A stretch of 64,000 nucleotides of DNA, taken from NCBI GenBank assembly GCA_030248135.1, contig JASANC010002578.1, forward strand, positions 1 through 64,000, in the 5' to 3' direction. The DNA is from Theristus sp. LFF4_11. Its lineage: Eukaryota; Nematoda; Chromadorea; Monhysterida; Xyalidae. Each line of letters opens with the position of its first letter. The stretch's first letter is position 1. The position numbers and the translations under genes were made by a program. Positions 1 through 12,506 of this stretch are shown here, piece after piece. Below the pieces are notes generated by a model. It saw only the letters and a list, made by a program, of their open reading frames with translations. It searched no databases and was not told where the DNA came from.

Positions 1-300
1 GTATTTCCTGGTATGTCGACAAATTGTAGACAACGGTGACAGAAATCCAAAAACAGGTATTAGGGCAACTTTTTGCGCTGAATCCGAAAAATTGAGTACC
101 GTTGCGAAATTTTGCTACAGTAACCTAATATTTACGATTTTTGTTTTTTGGCTTTTTTATTATTTCTGGTTCGTGTGGTGGTGTTTTACTTGAACTAATC
201 AGGCCAAATTTGGTATCAATCGGCTCCCCTTAATCAGGCGAACAATTTTCATTTAGATACCGCAACTATGCAGAAAACAAGAAATGTCGTAGGGGTAGAG

Positions 301-520
301 TGAGTGAGTGTTGACAAGGCAAGTTATACATACTATGATCTTTTATTTTGCTCCCGCAACTGAATGCGCGCATAGATAGGTAAACAGTTTCATGGACGAC
401 GCGGGAATTCAAAATTGTAAAGTGATCCGAGTCCCCTAAATGGGGCCGAGTCACTTAGGCTGCTTTGAATTGGCACATAACGATTGAAACTAGTTTCCTT
501 TCTACGTCTGCACACGCTTT
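301..520. repeat. Dispersed repeat family, copy 1
   Basis: This segment matches, in inverted orientation, the segment at about 14655-14880. Shared blocks include TTGAAACTAGTTTCCTTT, the stretch around GATCCGAGTC(C)CTAAAT and the run GTCACTTAGGCT. The two copies differ by scattered substitutions and small indels, so they look like old copies of one interspersed element. No coding potential and no clear terminal inverted repeats were found. Confidence 0.65.
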
Positions 521-1717
521 CAGTCGCAAAACTTAAAAAAATGATTTGTTTACTTATATGGCTGAGTTCTGTGTTGGATATTTGTTTTATTTTTTGCTGA
601 TTTCAGGTTTTTATGTACTCCTTCAATCAATAAGAACCAAATTACTTTTTGGAAATTCGATTTTTGACGCCAGGTAAGTATTTTGGTTACAGAGTTGCCC
701 TACGTATACTTAAATCAAAAAGGAGATACGAGAAATAATGTATATAACACCAATGGTGCATGAGTGCAATGCATTGCACAGGGAACGGAACTCAAAAGTG
801 TCGGATGGAACAAACATTAGAAGATTCATCCCTGTTGATGCATTCCACTGGTCTTGATCTATTTTCTGTCAACATAAGGTTGGTAAAAAAACCGGTTTTT
901 TATATTGCCAAAAAACCGGGTTTCTTTTCCGTTTTAAAACCGTTTTAAACCCAAAAAACCGAATGTTTCCCAGCTCTTAAACTTTCCACAACTTGGCACC
1001 TTTGAACTCAATATAGGAAACACATCAAAACTAGGGTTTTTGAGCAGCGTAAAACGCTGTTTTCGGGGATACAACATACCCAATTTGCTATTTTTTGCAA
1101 CCCCATGCTACCCAATTTTTTTGTTTCAAATCAAATCAATTTCGCTTTTATTGGTTTCCAGGGCAGCACGTTCAATAAACTGAAAACAAAGACTGGCCAG
1201 TGACCGTGTAGGTGTGGGGAGCGGTGGGGGGGGGGACGGTTGCAAGGAGACCGGATACCGGATAGCTGACTCCGATTAGAGGGTGAGATTTGCAGAACTG
1301 CAAAGTGAAACCGGTAGCGGATTGCGTTCGAAAAATAACATTTCATCAGTTACCGTTTCAAATCGACAACTAGCAGTCACCTTGTGTTCATCGTATTTCG
1401 CTTGACCCATGACACAAAGGCACACAAAGCAAATGATGCTTCACCAGTTCAGTTCGACACAGTTCATTCCATCGTTTTTTTTTCAAAAATCTAATTTTAC
1501 ATTTTATCAATCAAACGAAGAATTGTGATTTTTGACCACGAAGTTTGAAACATTTAAGATAAAAAACCGGTTATTTTTTCAGGAAAATGTATGTAGTTCG
1601 TAGTAGTTCGAACATGAACTAATATAGTTTTACTCGTGAATAAAATTCTGATTATAGTTTTGCTTTTCATTTTCTAGCACGCTGAGTTTTGTTTCAAATA
1701 CACTCAGTTTTGTTAAT

Positions 1718-1880
1718 TGCCGTATGTGCAGCCGTGAAACATTTTCCCTATCTGCGCGTGAAAATGGCTATTGAAACACGTTTAATGAAAGTTGATATTG
1801 ATTGAGCGCGTTCAGTTTTCAGCTGTGCGGCTTTTCCACACATCCACTCACATTACTCCGCCTCCTTTGCACAAAAAGGT
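1718..1880. repeat. Fragment of the TTATCTTTTCGTGCGAAGG repeat family
   Basis: The left part (CAGCCGTGAAACATTTTC) matches the right part of the full copies at 23976-24253 and 34485-34766. The right part (CATTACTCCGCCTCCTTTGC) is the reverse complement of their left end. The internal order therefore differs from the full copies, which fits a rearranged or foldback derivative. Confidence 0.55.
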
Positions 1881-2751
1881 AATACGTTAATTTTACGTTT
1901 ACCGTTCAAATCAGCTTTATTTAATGTATCAACAAGAGTCCAATAAAATAAGAAAATCATTTGTCTTGTATATTTCGATCAGCAGTTTAAAGACTGAGTA
2001 GTGGTGGTGGCTATTGACAAAAACATAAAGACTACTGTAATACTAATGACCGGAACAGAGGCATTTATTTCTCAGGTGTTTTTTGATCAGCAGTATCGAC
2101 TGTGTTGATGCGTATATTTCACTGTTGACATGATGTTGACAGAAAATGGCTCAATACAAGTGGAATGCATTAACAGGGAATCTTCCCCATGTTTAATTTC
2201 ATTTGACACTGAACTGAGAACTGAGTGTTGAGTCTAAACGTTACGGTGAGTGCTTAGTTTTACTGGTGCAAGCGAATGATGGATCTCCGTACTACATGCT
2301 GTTAATACAGTTTTATCGGAGTTTTCTGCTTTTTGCGAAGTAAAATGAATGTTTCGACAGCGAAATATTAGATATTAGATATCTTTTAGAAGATATCTCT
2401 AGTCTATTTATTTGCAGATGAACAATCCCGCAATAACAGCAGATAAAAACACTCAGATATGCAGAAACGCTGTCGATTTGGTTTGTTGGAGACAATATAT
2501 TACACAAGGTTACGAACAAGAGCATCGAATAATGGTGCAAAATAAGCAGGCTTTCCAAATTTTTTTTAGGCAACGAACCCCGCTGCAAAATCTTATGTAA
2601 AAATAACAACTAGCTGCAGTTTCAGTTCCGTCATGACGTTTCAAAAGTACTCAAATTGTAGTCCCGACCAATGTTATTGGTGGTTTCAAACTGCTCCATT
2701 TTGCTGCTGGAAATGTGGTTTGTCTGAATGGTGCAAGCAACAGCGCTAGCA

Positions 2752-2782
2752 TGAAGAGAAACTGGCGCCCTACTCAAATATC
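2752..2782 (+). repeat. Possible SINE body fragment
   Basis: The string GGCGCCCTACTCAA, preceded by AGAGAAACT, matches the body of the tRNA-derived SINE at 46715-46920, which reads AGAGGAAACT... GGGCGCCCTACTCAA. The match is short, so a chance or truncated-copy origin cannot be separated. Confidence 0.3.
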
Positions 2783-3512
2783 TTTTTTGTTTCCAGGCGA
2801 GAGTGAAAAAAGCTCTATTTGTCAGAGTAGCAAGCTAATTGAACAAGATACCGGCTTAGGTTTTTGACATGGTGTATGACAAATTGTACGCAGCTCCAAC
2901 GTTTTCAAAAGTAAAACGTAAAAACAAAAACTCCACTTTCGATCTTGCGTTAAAGTTAGCCTCTGGTGACTGACAATGCATGCTCTGAAAGCAAACTAAC
3001 AGCTGATGCATGAGCTTGCATTAAAATCGTATACAATGCGAGGAATCAAAAACTTCTACTGTATTAAGCTTGCGCTAAATTTAGTTTGCAGTGATCAAAT
3101 AATTCAAGAGTACATATGAGGTTCAAGCAAACTGTCTGAATAGCAATGTTGGTGACGGTTTTGTAATGTATATATTTCTTGTGTAAGCAAGTAAGCAAGG
3201 AGTATATGTAGTTCAACAAGCACTGCTCATGGTAGGCAGTAGATGGTAAAAAGATAGAGTGGTGTAAGTATTTGTGGATGTATGGTGCATCGCATGTCGG
3301 CCAACAACGAAGAAAACATGCACTCCGACATACATACGTACATATGCACACTTAAATGCGCCCAAAAATGTGTGCATCATGTGTCAGTTGCACATCGATC
3401 GAATATGTTAGCGCAGGCGCCTCTGCCAAATGTGGCTTGCATGCTTTGCTGCAGAGAATGGTTTTCGTTTGCGATATGCACTCCGTGTTTTGCTCTTTGA
3501 AATTTTTGAAAG

Positions 3513-3604
3513 CTCGATTGATAAAACAAGATGGCGGTAATTTCACTGTGACCTAATACTCGATTGATAAAACAAGATGGCGGTAATTTCACTGTGACCT
3601 AATA
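3513..3604. repeat. 46-bp perfect tandem duplication
   Basis: Two head-to-tail copies with period 46 start with CTCGATTGATAAAACAAG and end with GTGACCTAATA. They are essentially identical, so the duplication is recent. A TTGCTCTTTGAA motif occurs on both sides (about 3490 and 3609), so the original duplicated unit may have been larger. Nothing suggests coding function. Confidence 0.8.
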
Positions 3605-6034
3605 ACTTGTTGCTCTTTGAATTTTTTTCAAAAATGTGGGCAAAGAGAATTTCACATTGAAAAACTTCTCTGTAAAACCACAATTGTAAACTTTTTCTTT
3701 CCGTTAATTGTTACTGAATGCGGAAACAACTTGTATAATTGAGGAGTTTTGTTAAGACATGGGTATATTGTGAGTGGATAAGCTAAAGAAATCCGTCATG
3801 AGGAAATATTTTTACTCGCTGAATTTTTAAGCTTTGAAATCTAAAATTAAAAATAACAATTGAGCTGCAATAACAAATTGAACGTTAAAAGTGATTTAAT
3901 TTGACCAATAAACCTAATCTTCAAATTACCGAAAAAAAGATATTGATAGGTACGGCTGTACGACAGATAAAATAGGATTCGCTGTCACTAAGAATAGAAT
4001 GAATGACCAATGTTTTTAAACATCTAAACCTTTGTATAAAACAGACGAGGCCTCAACTGCATGTCGCTGTGCTAGCAGTTTTCTGTATGGAAGCTGATAA
4101 CAAGGCCTCAGCATTCTGGAGACAAGTTATGCTGTAACGCGCGGCTTTCGTTCTTCAGTTGTTTTGTCAAATTAAATTTGAGTTTGCTTTTCGTTCGACA
4201 TGGTTTGCTTCACGCAAATTGTCATCAATAAAGCATATTGACAAATGAATTCAAGCAAGAATAGGTTTGTTATCTTTATACGAATTTTAATTCAGCATTT
4301 TGAAAATAGTTCCAGGATAAAAACCAAGTTATTCGTTTATGCCTGGAATTATGCTCGACATAATTCAATAAAGCCGCATATCGAACGAAAAAGAGCGAGA
4401 AGGGCAGAGGTATTGAAAGCTTGTGCCAATGCGACTTGACAGCCGAGCGTTATACATTGAGAGTGCAGCAAGCTCGAAATACACGTTGTCACGTTTGTTG
4501 AGAATGGACATCGCAATCATCCAACCGAGACTGCCTGGTATTATTGACATCATCGTGCAGTGGGGTGTCCAGTTTTTATTCAGTCTCTTTTTGCGATAAC
4601 ATAATGACATGATACAAACTTACGCATATGGTACAATGTATTTGTACACGAACACTATGGTTCACATCCTCAATATGTATGTGGTGCTTACTCCCGCTTT
4701 GAGCTATTTGATACTTTCTATTCCTGCCGCATATGCTGGTTTTTTGCCAATATGCGTATTCTGTCTCAGCACAGTTCGATGGTTTTAATAATAGGCTGCT
4801 TTTACATAGATTTTCTTAGTATCACCTGGTCTCCACAAAAATAACAACAACTGATAACTGTGGACGTCTCAGTATCTAGATGACTCGAGAATCGCAATGT
4901 GCATGTGAAATGTTTGAACGATCCTATGACACAAATCGCTTGGAATGTGATTGTCTGGAGAAACTAATAAAATAAGGCTTGTTTATTATATATTATATGT
5001 AATGCCAAATGTTGTAATGTGATGTGCAAAAGTAAGTGAAACACGCATAACTAGGCCAACAAAACGCGACGCAAGTGTCGTGCATGTGCGTTATGTGACA
5101 CATGGGTTCTTCTGCTGAAATTTTAGTTGTGGTACATCTGATCTGGTGGTGTGAATTGTACTACATGTGCATGTTCTGTATGTATCTGCAAATTGGAAAG
5201 CTCAACAAGCCAAAGCTTTTTCATGACAAATTCCAACGCTGCTATGAGAACAAACATTACATTTTCTGTATATTCAGTCATACAGCACGAGCGTGTCTCA
5301 ACGCACATTCAAACTGCACATGTCAGTCAAAACAAATGAAATGCAAGGAAAGTCAAAAGAAGGTGGTTGGCTTAGCTATTGCAAAACGTACAATACGCGT
5401 GGTATATGCAATATGTTTGAAACCATGAGGCGGTTTTTCTGTCTTTCTGACATTTTGAACTAAAGTTGCTTGGTTGCTGTCATTGTTTACTTAACATTAC
5501 AAAAAGGCAGTGCCACTGCCATTACTAACGCATGGAATAAACTTTTTAATAAGATTGACAATCTTCGAATAAAAAACATGAATTCTGTAACCCATAACTA
5601 ACAGAAAACTAACGTTATGGGCATGCATAAAATGGTGTGGCATCGGTATGCATACACGATACACCATGTTGCGTACCATTTGTTTTATTTCAAGCGTCTT
5701 AGTTGCAGTTTTGAACTCCTGACACCTAAACTCAGATTTTTAGATTTCTGGCAACTGGTTAAGGTGTCTCAGGGTAAAGCTATATTCACGCCGTTGTCAA
5801 GAATACTAACAATGCACGCATTAAATCTAAAATTTCAGGTATGTAAGGTCCAAAGCATATTGTACAATTGTATTGTATACAGGGCGGCCACAAGTCATCA
5901 GACAGTTTCAATTGAATTTCCCTCTATCAATCATTAACCCTTTCTGACCAAAATTGGTACCCACCAAAATTGGTGCTGGAATTTCTTGGTTCGCAAGCGT
6001 AAAAATGTGAATGATGTATGTAAAAGAAGCTTAC

Positions 6035-6259
6035 CTTGTCTTTAGCATTGCTTGGCGGTGGCGCTGGTTGTCCATGTGGCTTGGGCATACTTTTTGTGCT
6101 TGTGGCCATTTGCTGCAGTGTGGGATGTGGGTGCTCAGTGGCAGTGTGTTTGCACAAATCAGAAGTAAAATCCCCGTTCTCGTGAATGCAATCGACTTCT
6201 TGGTATAGTAGTTGTAGCGGCTGGTGCTGTTTTGAGCTGGTGTCGGTTGAGTTGACTGG
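6035..6259 (-). CDS. Putative internal coding exon, product unknown
   Basis: On the minus strand this 225-bp segment starts after a good acceptor (AAAATTTTACAG) and ends at a strong donor (AAG|GTAAGC). It is open for exactly 75 codons. The translation is polar and rich in Gln, His, Thr and Pro, with a segment KPHGQPAPPPSNAKDK. Possible neighbours are an upstream frame at about 6290-6540 with a hydrophobic stretch and its own donor (GCG|GTAAGC at 6453), and a short downstream exon after the acceptor AATTCCAG near 5980. No ATG in a matching frame was found, and I do not recognise a family. It could be a chance open segment with splice-like edges. Confidence 0.35.
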
Positions 6260-6542
6260 CTGTAAAATTTTTATTTTTTTATTTTTGTTAAAACAAAACG
6301 TCCGTTTTTGCATTGTGGGCTGCGAGTGCTGGCTGATGTTTTGTGCTGTCATGACCACCTTCAGGGAATGAATTATTTGTAATTTTTGAGACTGCGGTCT
6401 GGTGACTTGTCGAATTGCCGTGCCGGGAATCGCCACTGTCTTCGCTTACCGCGCGAAACCGCAAAAAAACAGTGTGTAGCACTCGAAGTGTCAATACGCA
6501 GCTCACGAAGCAAAAGCTGACGTCCAGGTTTTCATGTTCCAC

Positions 6543-8303
6543 GTATCAACGTACAATGTGAAGTTTTGGTTCTCGCACAGTGGATGTGCTGCTACTTTAG
6601 TTGTAGTTGGGCATATACCTTTTGACAAAAAGTTTGCTGCACCAGCCCTTTTACTTTGCTTCATGTGTACTTGCCCTTTTTCAGTTCCTTCAATTCAAAT
6701 TACAGGGTTTTTCCAAAACATATTTCAGCTGTTTCGTTAAAGCTAAATTTAAACCACAGCAGGTTGGGGGAATGCCCGCTCACATTTGAAAGAACCAAAG
6801 GGTAAAACTTGACTTTTAATTAAAAAAGTTGGAACAAAAAGTCGCGAATCTGCCGTTGGGAACAAAATATAAGAGCCTATTAAAATGTGGTAGCTTTCTG
6901 AGACACCTTGTAGTTTTTGTGGGAACGCGAGCAGCTTGATGGACACATGGTTAATCATTTTTTAGATCAATTGTACTTTGAGGTTGGATGAAAACTATGA
7001 ATAATGCATGAGGTAGCGTTCATGATATATTGAAATGAGTGTGATGCTGAGAAAATGAGCAGAACTTGTGACATTTTATTCATTACATGGTGACAGTTCT
7101 GCACCCGAAAAAGAAGAATGGTAGACGCTTTTTCAATTCACGGATTCTTTGTTATATTTTTTTGTTGAAAAAGAAAAAGTACTAAAAAAGTGAGAGCATA
7201 AAATTGTGTGATCGGCGTGTTCGCTGTTTGCAATGTGCATGTATCGTCAAAAGAAAATTCTCAAGTGGATATGCTGTATACATTGCTTTGGTGTGTGCAT
7301 ATGCATGTTAATGAAAAATATTATTGGAGGAAGTTAGAAGCAATATGTTCAATAAATGGTGGACGTAGATGAGCCTTTTTTTCTGGCCTGAGACCGTTGA
7401 GAGCGCTTCCAACAAATTATTGAAACGCACCAGGAACATTCCCATTTAGTTGAGTTTCGTCCATGGATCACGTAACTGCTGAAGAAAAAGATTTTGATAA
7501 CTTATTTTTTGAACACATTTGTACATCACGCACATTGTGTATATTCAGCTTCGTTGGTATGGTAGATGATAAAAAGGTCAGGTACAATGTAGTTAGTGAC
7601 ATTGAACTTTTTTCATTAGCGCCATAAAATACATCTGAACCGCTCTGTCCATAGCAAAATGCTGTGCTCGGATATTATTCTGCTCAAAACAACTTTTCAT
7701 AAAAGAATGACAGATGCACCAGTCAAGATTAAAGTGACTAATAATGAATAGATACGTGTAATAAATAAAAAGCGATAAGTACAATAACGATACAAGCACG
7801 ATAAAATGTAGAATGAAACCAACCAACCCTCAGGTATTGTGTTGTACAATCTATCTTGTGAATGTTGTTATTAATTGTGAAATGGTGATAGATTCGATGC
7901 GCCTGATTCGACAAGATCAATTCTGTGCAAATGGCAAGACAGCAGAGGTTGTGACACCAGTGTTCTATGGCATTTGTCATTGACGTTTGGCGTTGAAACC
8001 TTCATTAGCAAACTAAATTTATGTACATACATGTACAAACGTTGTGCGCATATTAGTGGTTTATGTAAAATTTATTACGCTTTGAAACTTAGGGTTGTTT
8101 TATTACGTTCACAAATAATTTGATGGATTGTTTTCCGTAACTCAATTCTATAACAAAAATAATCATTAAACAATATGTAAGCGATCCTTGTTAGGCAACT
8201 TGAGTTTGCAGTTCAGTGAGTCTGTCAATTATGAGGCAAATAAACTTTGTTTTAAAATGGTTTCAAATATTTGAAATTTCAAAGTTTCGTTCCTTGCATC
8301 ATG
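6543..8303. other. Non-coding stretch, no gene seen
   Basis: Only short unsupported frames are present in this AT-rich sequence. No repeat shared with other parts of the window was noticed. Confidence 0.5.
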
Positions 8304-8305
8304 TA

Positions 8306-9517
8306 CAGGGTGGGCCAAAAAAGGTTCCATTTTCAAACTGCTGTCACTGGCTGGTGTTTCAATATTATGAGCTGAAATTTTCAGCATTGATAAAACATGT
8401 GATGCCATTTTTCTGACAAAATTTTTATCCAGTTTGGTCAAGTAGATTCACTTTTACAGCACAATGTTTAAAAATTCCCAAATTTTCAAAAAAACGGATT
8501 TTTAACCAAGAATTTCACAACGAATCATTGCTCATAGACATCCAAATCATCATCAAGGTTCTCGTCCGGCAGCGGCTGGATTGAATTTTACGCGAAACTG
8601 GCGAGTCACTGCAGAAAAACTTTTAGATTGCTCCCACCAGATAGCACACCAGACCCGTTGTTATGCTGTCCACGTAACCATGACGAAACTGCAGAAAATT
8701 GAAACGGAAACACTGTTTTTATTCAAACCGCAGAAAAACTTTTAAAAAGAAACAAATTAACAGAGACAGAGCAACACACAAAACAAAAAGTCAACTGAAC
8801 AATTCTTTCTGTCGCAGTCGCATGGCTGCTGACTCGAGTCCGTTGTGAAGCATCAGAGTTTCGCTCGAGCTGCTCAAATGCAATTCAAGTGTGAGACCTT
8901 TCCACTCTGAGCGCATGATTTGAACTATCAATACCCCGGGTATCCAAAAAAAACCATTTGTCACCTACGCAACACTTTCAAAATTGAATCACGCATCTTG
9001 ATACTAATTTTTTCTTGCACTCATTTCAGTCAATTTGTTGATTTTCGAGCTTTTTAGAAAATCTGCCACAATGAGCGCTAGGAATTATATATCGGAAAAA
9101 AATTTTATCAGTAAAATGGCATCACATGTTTTATCAGTGCTGAAAATTTCAGCTCATCATATTAAAACACCAGCCAGTGACAGCAGTTTGAAAATGGAAA
9201 CTTGTCATGTTCATGGCATAGTACTATGGCATGTCGTTTCCGGTGTGATGGTATCGACTTTTGAATCCAACAACTCTTGAATCCTCCCGACCTCGAACGC
9301 TGATGCGGGGATCTAAGCGCTCGGAAGGTGTTCCTGCGCTGGTTCTCGAAAACATGCGATTAATTACGAACTGTTTTATTGATGTGTAGCGCTCGCACAC
9401 AGTCTAAAACCAACTTTTTTGTATTTTGTCGACTAAAGCGATTTGAATCAATGGCTGATATCTCACACTGGTGACGTATAATATCCATTTTAAATTTGCA
9501 CTTTTTGGCCCATCCTG
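8306..9517. mobile_element. Inverted-repeat DNA transposon, CAGGGTGGGCC family, copy A
   Basis: The element begins CAGGGTGGGCCAAAAAAGG and ends with the inverted form (CTTTTTGGCCCATCCTG). A TA dinucleotide flanks both ends, as expected for Tc1/mariner-type target duplication. Beyond the termini, about 8325-8440 is repeated in inverted orientation at about 9095-9200 (GCTGTCACTGGCTGGTG against CACCAGCCAGTGACAGC), so the right arm carries an insertion of about 300 bp before the terminus. The interior has no transposase-length open frame, so this is a non-autonomous element. Confidence 0.75.
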
Positions 9518-10849
9518 TACTTTTGTGAAAACGCATGATATGTTGTAAATTGAGATCTACATCTCTCAGTTTCAAGTTAAACTGAAGCAGTATTACTTGA
9601 TGTTGGCACGTGGTTTCAGCTGGCTGTTGTGACGTGTAATAACAGCCAAGAGACTGTATAAAATGTAAGATTCATACATAGCATTAGATCACAAGAGACT
9701 ACAATAACTACTTACACATCAAACCTGCATGAGCATCGGATTTTTGTTACATTTACGTGGAACAAGATACGTACATGTATGTATGTAGCGTATGGTGCTC
9801 AATATTTCCTTATTCTTTCTGAAAGTCGCAGTGGTTATTTGCATAACGCATGTCGCATGTAGTGTGCTTTTGCGATATCTCCTATCAACTTGCATTTCCG
9901 TTGATACGACTTTATTTAAAAATGGAAGCCTTTACAGGAGCTCAGCTTTTTTACTTTTGCCAGCATCTGGGAAACTCGCTTGTATTTGTATCCTGCGAGG
10001 TCTGAATATTAGTTTTTTTGCTCATGTATTCTGGAAACAGAGCATGGAAAAATTGGCACATCTTGTAAAAGTTCATTTAATAACGGATAATTTCCAAGTA
10101 AAAACATAGCGATATAAAACTTTTGATTAGTAGTGAGATAACTTTAAATACGACATTAATACAGTGTATTTCAAACGACCTACATAGACTTGCGTCATTT
10201 ATGGCTACAGCGCCAGTCAATGGTAGTCACGGTTTTCAGACGCCATGAACATACGCAAGCTCACCGAAGACCCGGCTTTGTTCATCTTGCTTTGACGTGC
10301 CACTTGCGATTGAATTTATTGAAAGTGTTTGCGTTTGTGACACTTTTTGGCATATGTTAACAAGACTTCGGAGTTTGCGCAGGAAAACATTTGAATGTTC
10401 GAATCGTTGGCGTTACAGCAAAAAGGAGCAGATCCATTTCATTGCATTGCATGCAACACGCAATCTTTGAGCTTTATTTGACAATTATAGTTTGACGTGA
10501 TAAGCTGAGATAAATTGACTCAGAATAGTGCCGAATTTTTTACCATTAATCGTTGTTAGTAAAAATGTAGGTTGGTCTGGGCATATCCAAGATGATACAC
10601 AGTCTTGTTTACTTTATATGAAAACGTGCCAACTAACCGAATAGTATCCGTTGGTGTCAGGTAAAGCGCTACTGCTACCGCCATCCTCAGGAATTCCGTT
10701 GGTTACGTCCGTTATTCGCATTGTGTCGTTAAAACGTGATGTTTCTGAAATAATGTATGTATTTTAGCTGCAACTGCAAATGCAAAAAAAACGACTGTGA
10801 GCAAAGAAACGTATTCAAACCAACAGGGTTTCTAACTAGCTATATTTTA
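9518..10849. other. Non-coding spacer between transposons
   Basis: Open frames are short; the longest is about 105 codons near 9792-10109, hydrophobic, with no recognisable domain or clear splice context. I see no RNA gene or other repeat. Confidence 0.45.
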
Positions 10850-11572
10850 CAGGGCTGGGCCAGAATAAGCGGTTACTTTTTCATTGCCTATAACTCTTCA
10901 ACACCTCTGCCAATTTTGCTGAAATTTGAAACTTACATACCCAAGGGTCTAACTTGGGTCTATGCAAAATTTAACTCCAATGAACTGACATCTTCATGTT
11001 CAGCAGAAAAAAAACACAAAAAAACCGGTTTTATAGTTTTTTTAGAATAAGCTTTTTGAAAAACCCGCGTAGCCATTTTTTGGTCCGAAATTGTTTGAAA
11101 CACAGTTTTCACATGCCTTTACTGTTTTTATCATTGTTTAAAACTATCAGTTTTGTTTTATTTTTGTTATAAAACGATTGGTAACATTGTGCAAATGGTC
11201 AGATTGACAAAGGTATTTTTGTGTTTTTCAACCATGACCTGTTTCTGTCCTTTCTGTCTTATATAATGCATTTTTTGTTGTTTGTTTGAAACACAAATGA
11301 CGAACATTTACAATTCGAATCCAGCATAAACGAGCGCACACGGCTTCATTGAGGTAGCGACTTTAACAAATGATGGTTTTGCCTTCGGCAGAGAACAATT
11401 TTTGGGTTTCAGATATTTTTGTGTTTAACAAGCGCTTTCTGTTCGATTAAGCTGAAATTTTGCACCGCTCCAAGTTAGACCGTTGAGTATCTAAGTTTCA
11501 AATTTCAATTGGTAAAGCGGTTGAAGAGCTATAGGCAAACAAAAGGTGGCCCACTACTTCTGGCCCACCCTG
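10850..11572. mobile_element. Inverted-repeat DNA transposon, CAGGG...CCCTG, copy B
   Basis: The left end is CAGGGCTGGGCCAGAATA and the right end is TCTGGCCCACCCTG, both flanked by TA. The first 130 bp are mirrored at the right end (GCCTATAACTCTTCAAC against GTTGAAGAGCTATAGGC; GAAATTTGAAACTTA against TAAGTTTCAAATTTC), giving long, diverged terminal inverted repeats. No transposase frame lies between them. The ends resemble copy A, but the arms are a distinct subfamily. Confidence 0.8.
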
Positions 11573-12049
11573 TACATGTAAATTTGTTTCTTAAGAATCA
11601 GTTTCTAACGTCGCATGCGCTTTTTCATCCGGTTAGGTTGATATAGAAAAATTCGAAAAAAAATTATTCTGAACTGGACCAGCAATACATATAAAAAATA
11701 ATCGCGAAACACACACGGCACGCAACAAAATAATAAACAAGCTTGTGTTGTGCTACATAGTTCACATGTCGTCATAACAGGCATTTCCACCCATAATTTC
11801 AGAGTGTTTTGCATACGTGAATTTTGATGTACGACATCAAATGAAATTTTCACTTGTAGAAAACATGCAATGAACAAAAACATGCTGATGATGTTTTGGA
11901 CCTAGACCACCACACTGAGTTCACATGTTGTACATATATTCTCAATAAATTATAATAAAACCCGATAGTAGATTGCACCAAACATAGTTTTAAGGCTGAA
12001 AAAAGTTCCAAGCTGCATGACGATCCGGTGTGTATTTCATTTCCACGTG

Positions 12050-12506
12050 TACCGTATTACCTCTATTAACCCCCCCCAAATTAAACCAACCCCCCCCCAA
12101 AATAAACCCTCACCCCGTCGACAAGTTTCCAAATAATCCCCCCCCCAAATAAATCCCCCATGGGGGATTATTGGAAACCTGTTTGAAACACATACCCAGC
12201 GAATTCAGTGGCTGGTTGCAGTGAAAATGATGAAATTGTGCTACCAAAGGCCCCAAATGGATGAGTTAATGGTAATTTCATTACAAAAAGCTGTTGTAAA
12301 AGGAAATTTCTATGTAGAGTAGAAGTTTCTGCGACTTCCTTCCTGCCATGGAAGGTATTTTTGCCATTTTGCCCACCCCTAAAAATGGTTTCCAAATAAA
12401 CCCCCCCCCCCCCAAAAATAATAACCCCCCCCCAAAATAAACCCCCACCCCCAGAAGTCGCTGAAGAAATAAACCCCCATGGGGGTTTATTAGAGGTAAT
12501 ACGGTA
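12050..12506. mobile_element. Poly-C inverted-repeat element, copy 1
   Basis: The element is bounded by TACCGTATTACC and GGTAATACGGTA. It carries clusters of 7-14 consecutive C residues separated by AAAT/AATAAA spacers, and perfect hairpins around CCCCCATGGGGG. The middle is an ordinary-composition core (from GGAAACCTGTTTGAAACACAT to GTAGAAGTTTCTGCGAC) that is nearly identical in the copy at 16743-17198. There is no coding potential. The terminal TA pairs may be the target duplication. Confidence 0.8.

Larger units (their letters stand above)
1..5926. other. Gene-poor, AT-rich stretch; no supported gene
   Basis: All open frames here are short (at most about 108 codons), lack recognisable domains and are not bounded by convincing splice sites. 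The visible content is repeats, listed separately: a dispersed repeat near 301-520, a fragment near 1718-1880, a SINE-like scrap near 2752 and a 46-bp tandem duplication at 3513. Around 895-960 and 1560-1575 lie AT-rich patches repeating AAAAAACCGGTT-like palindromes that may be remnants of another element. Confidence 0.6.
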
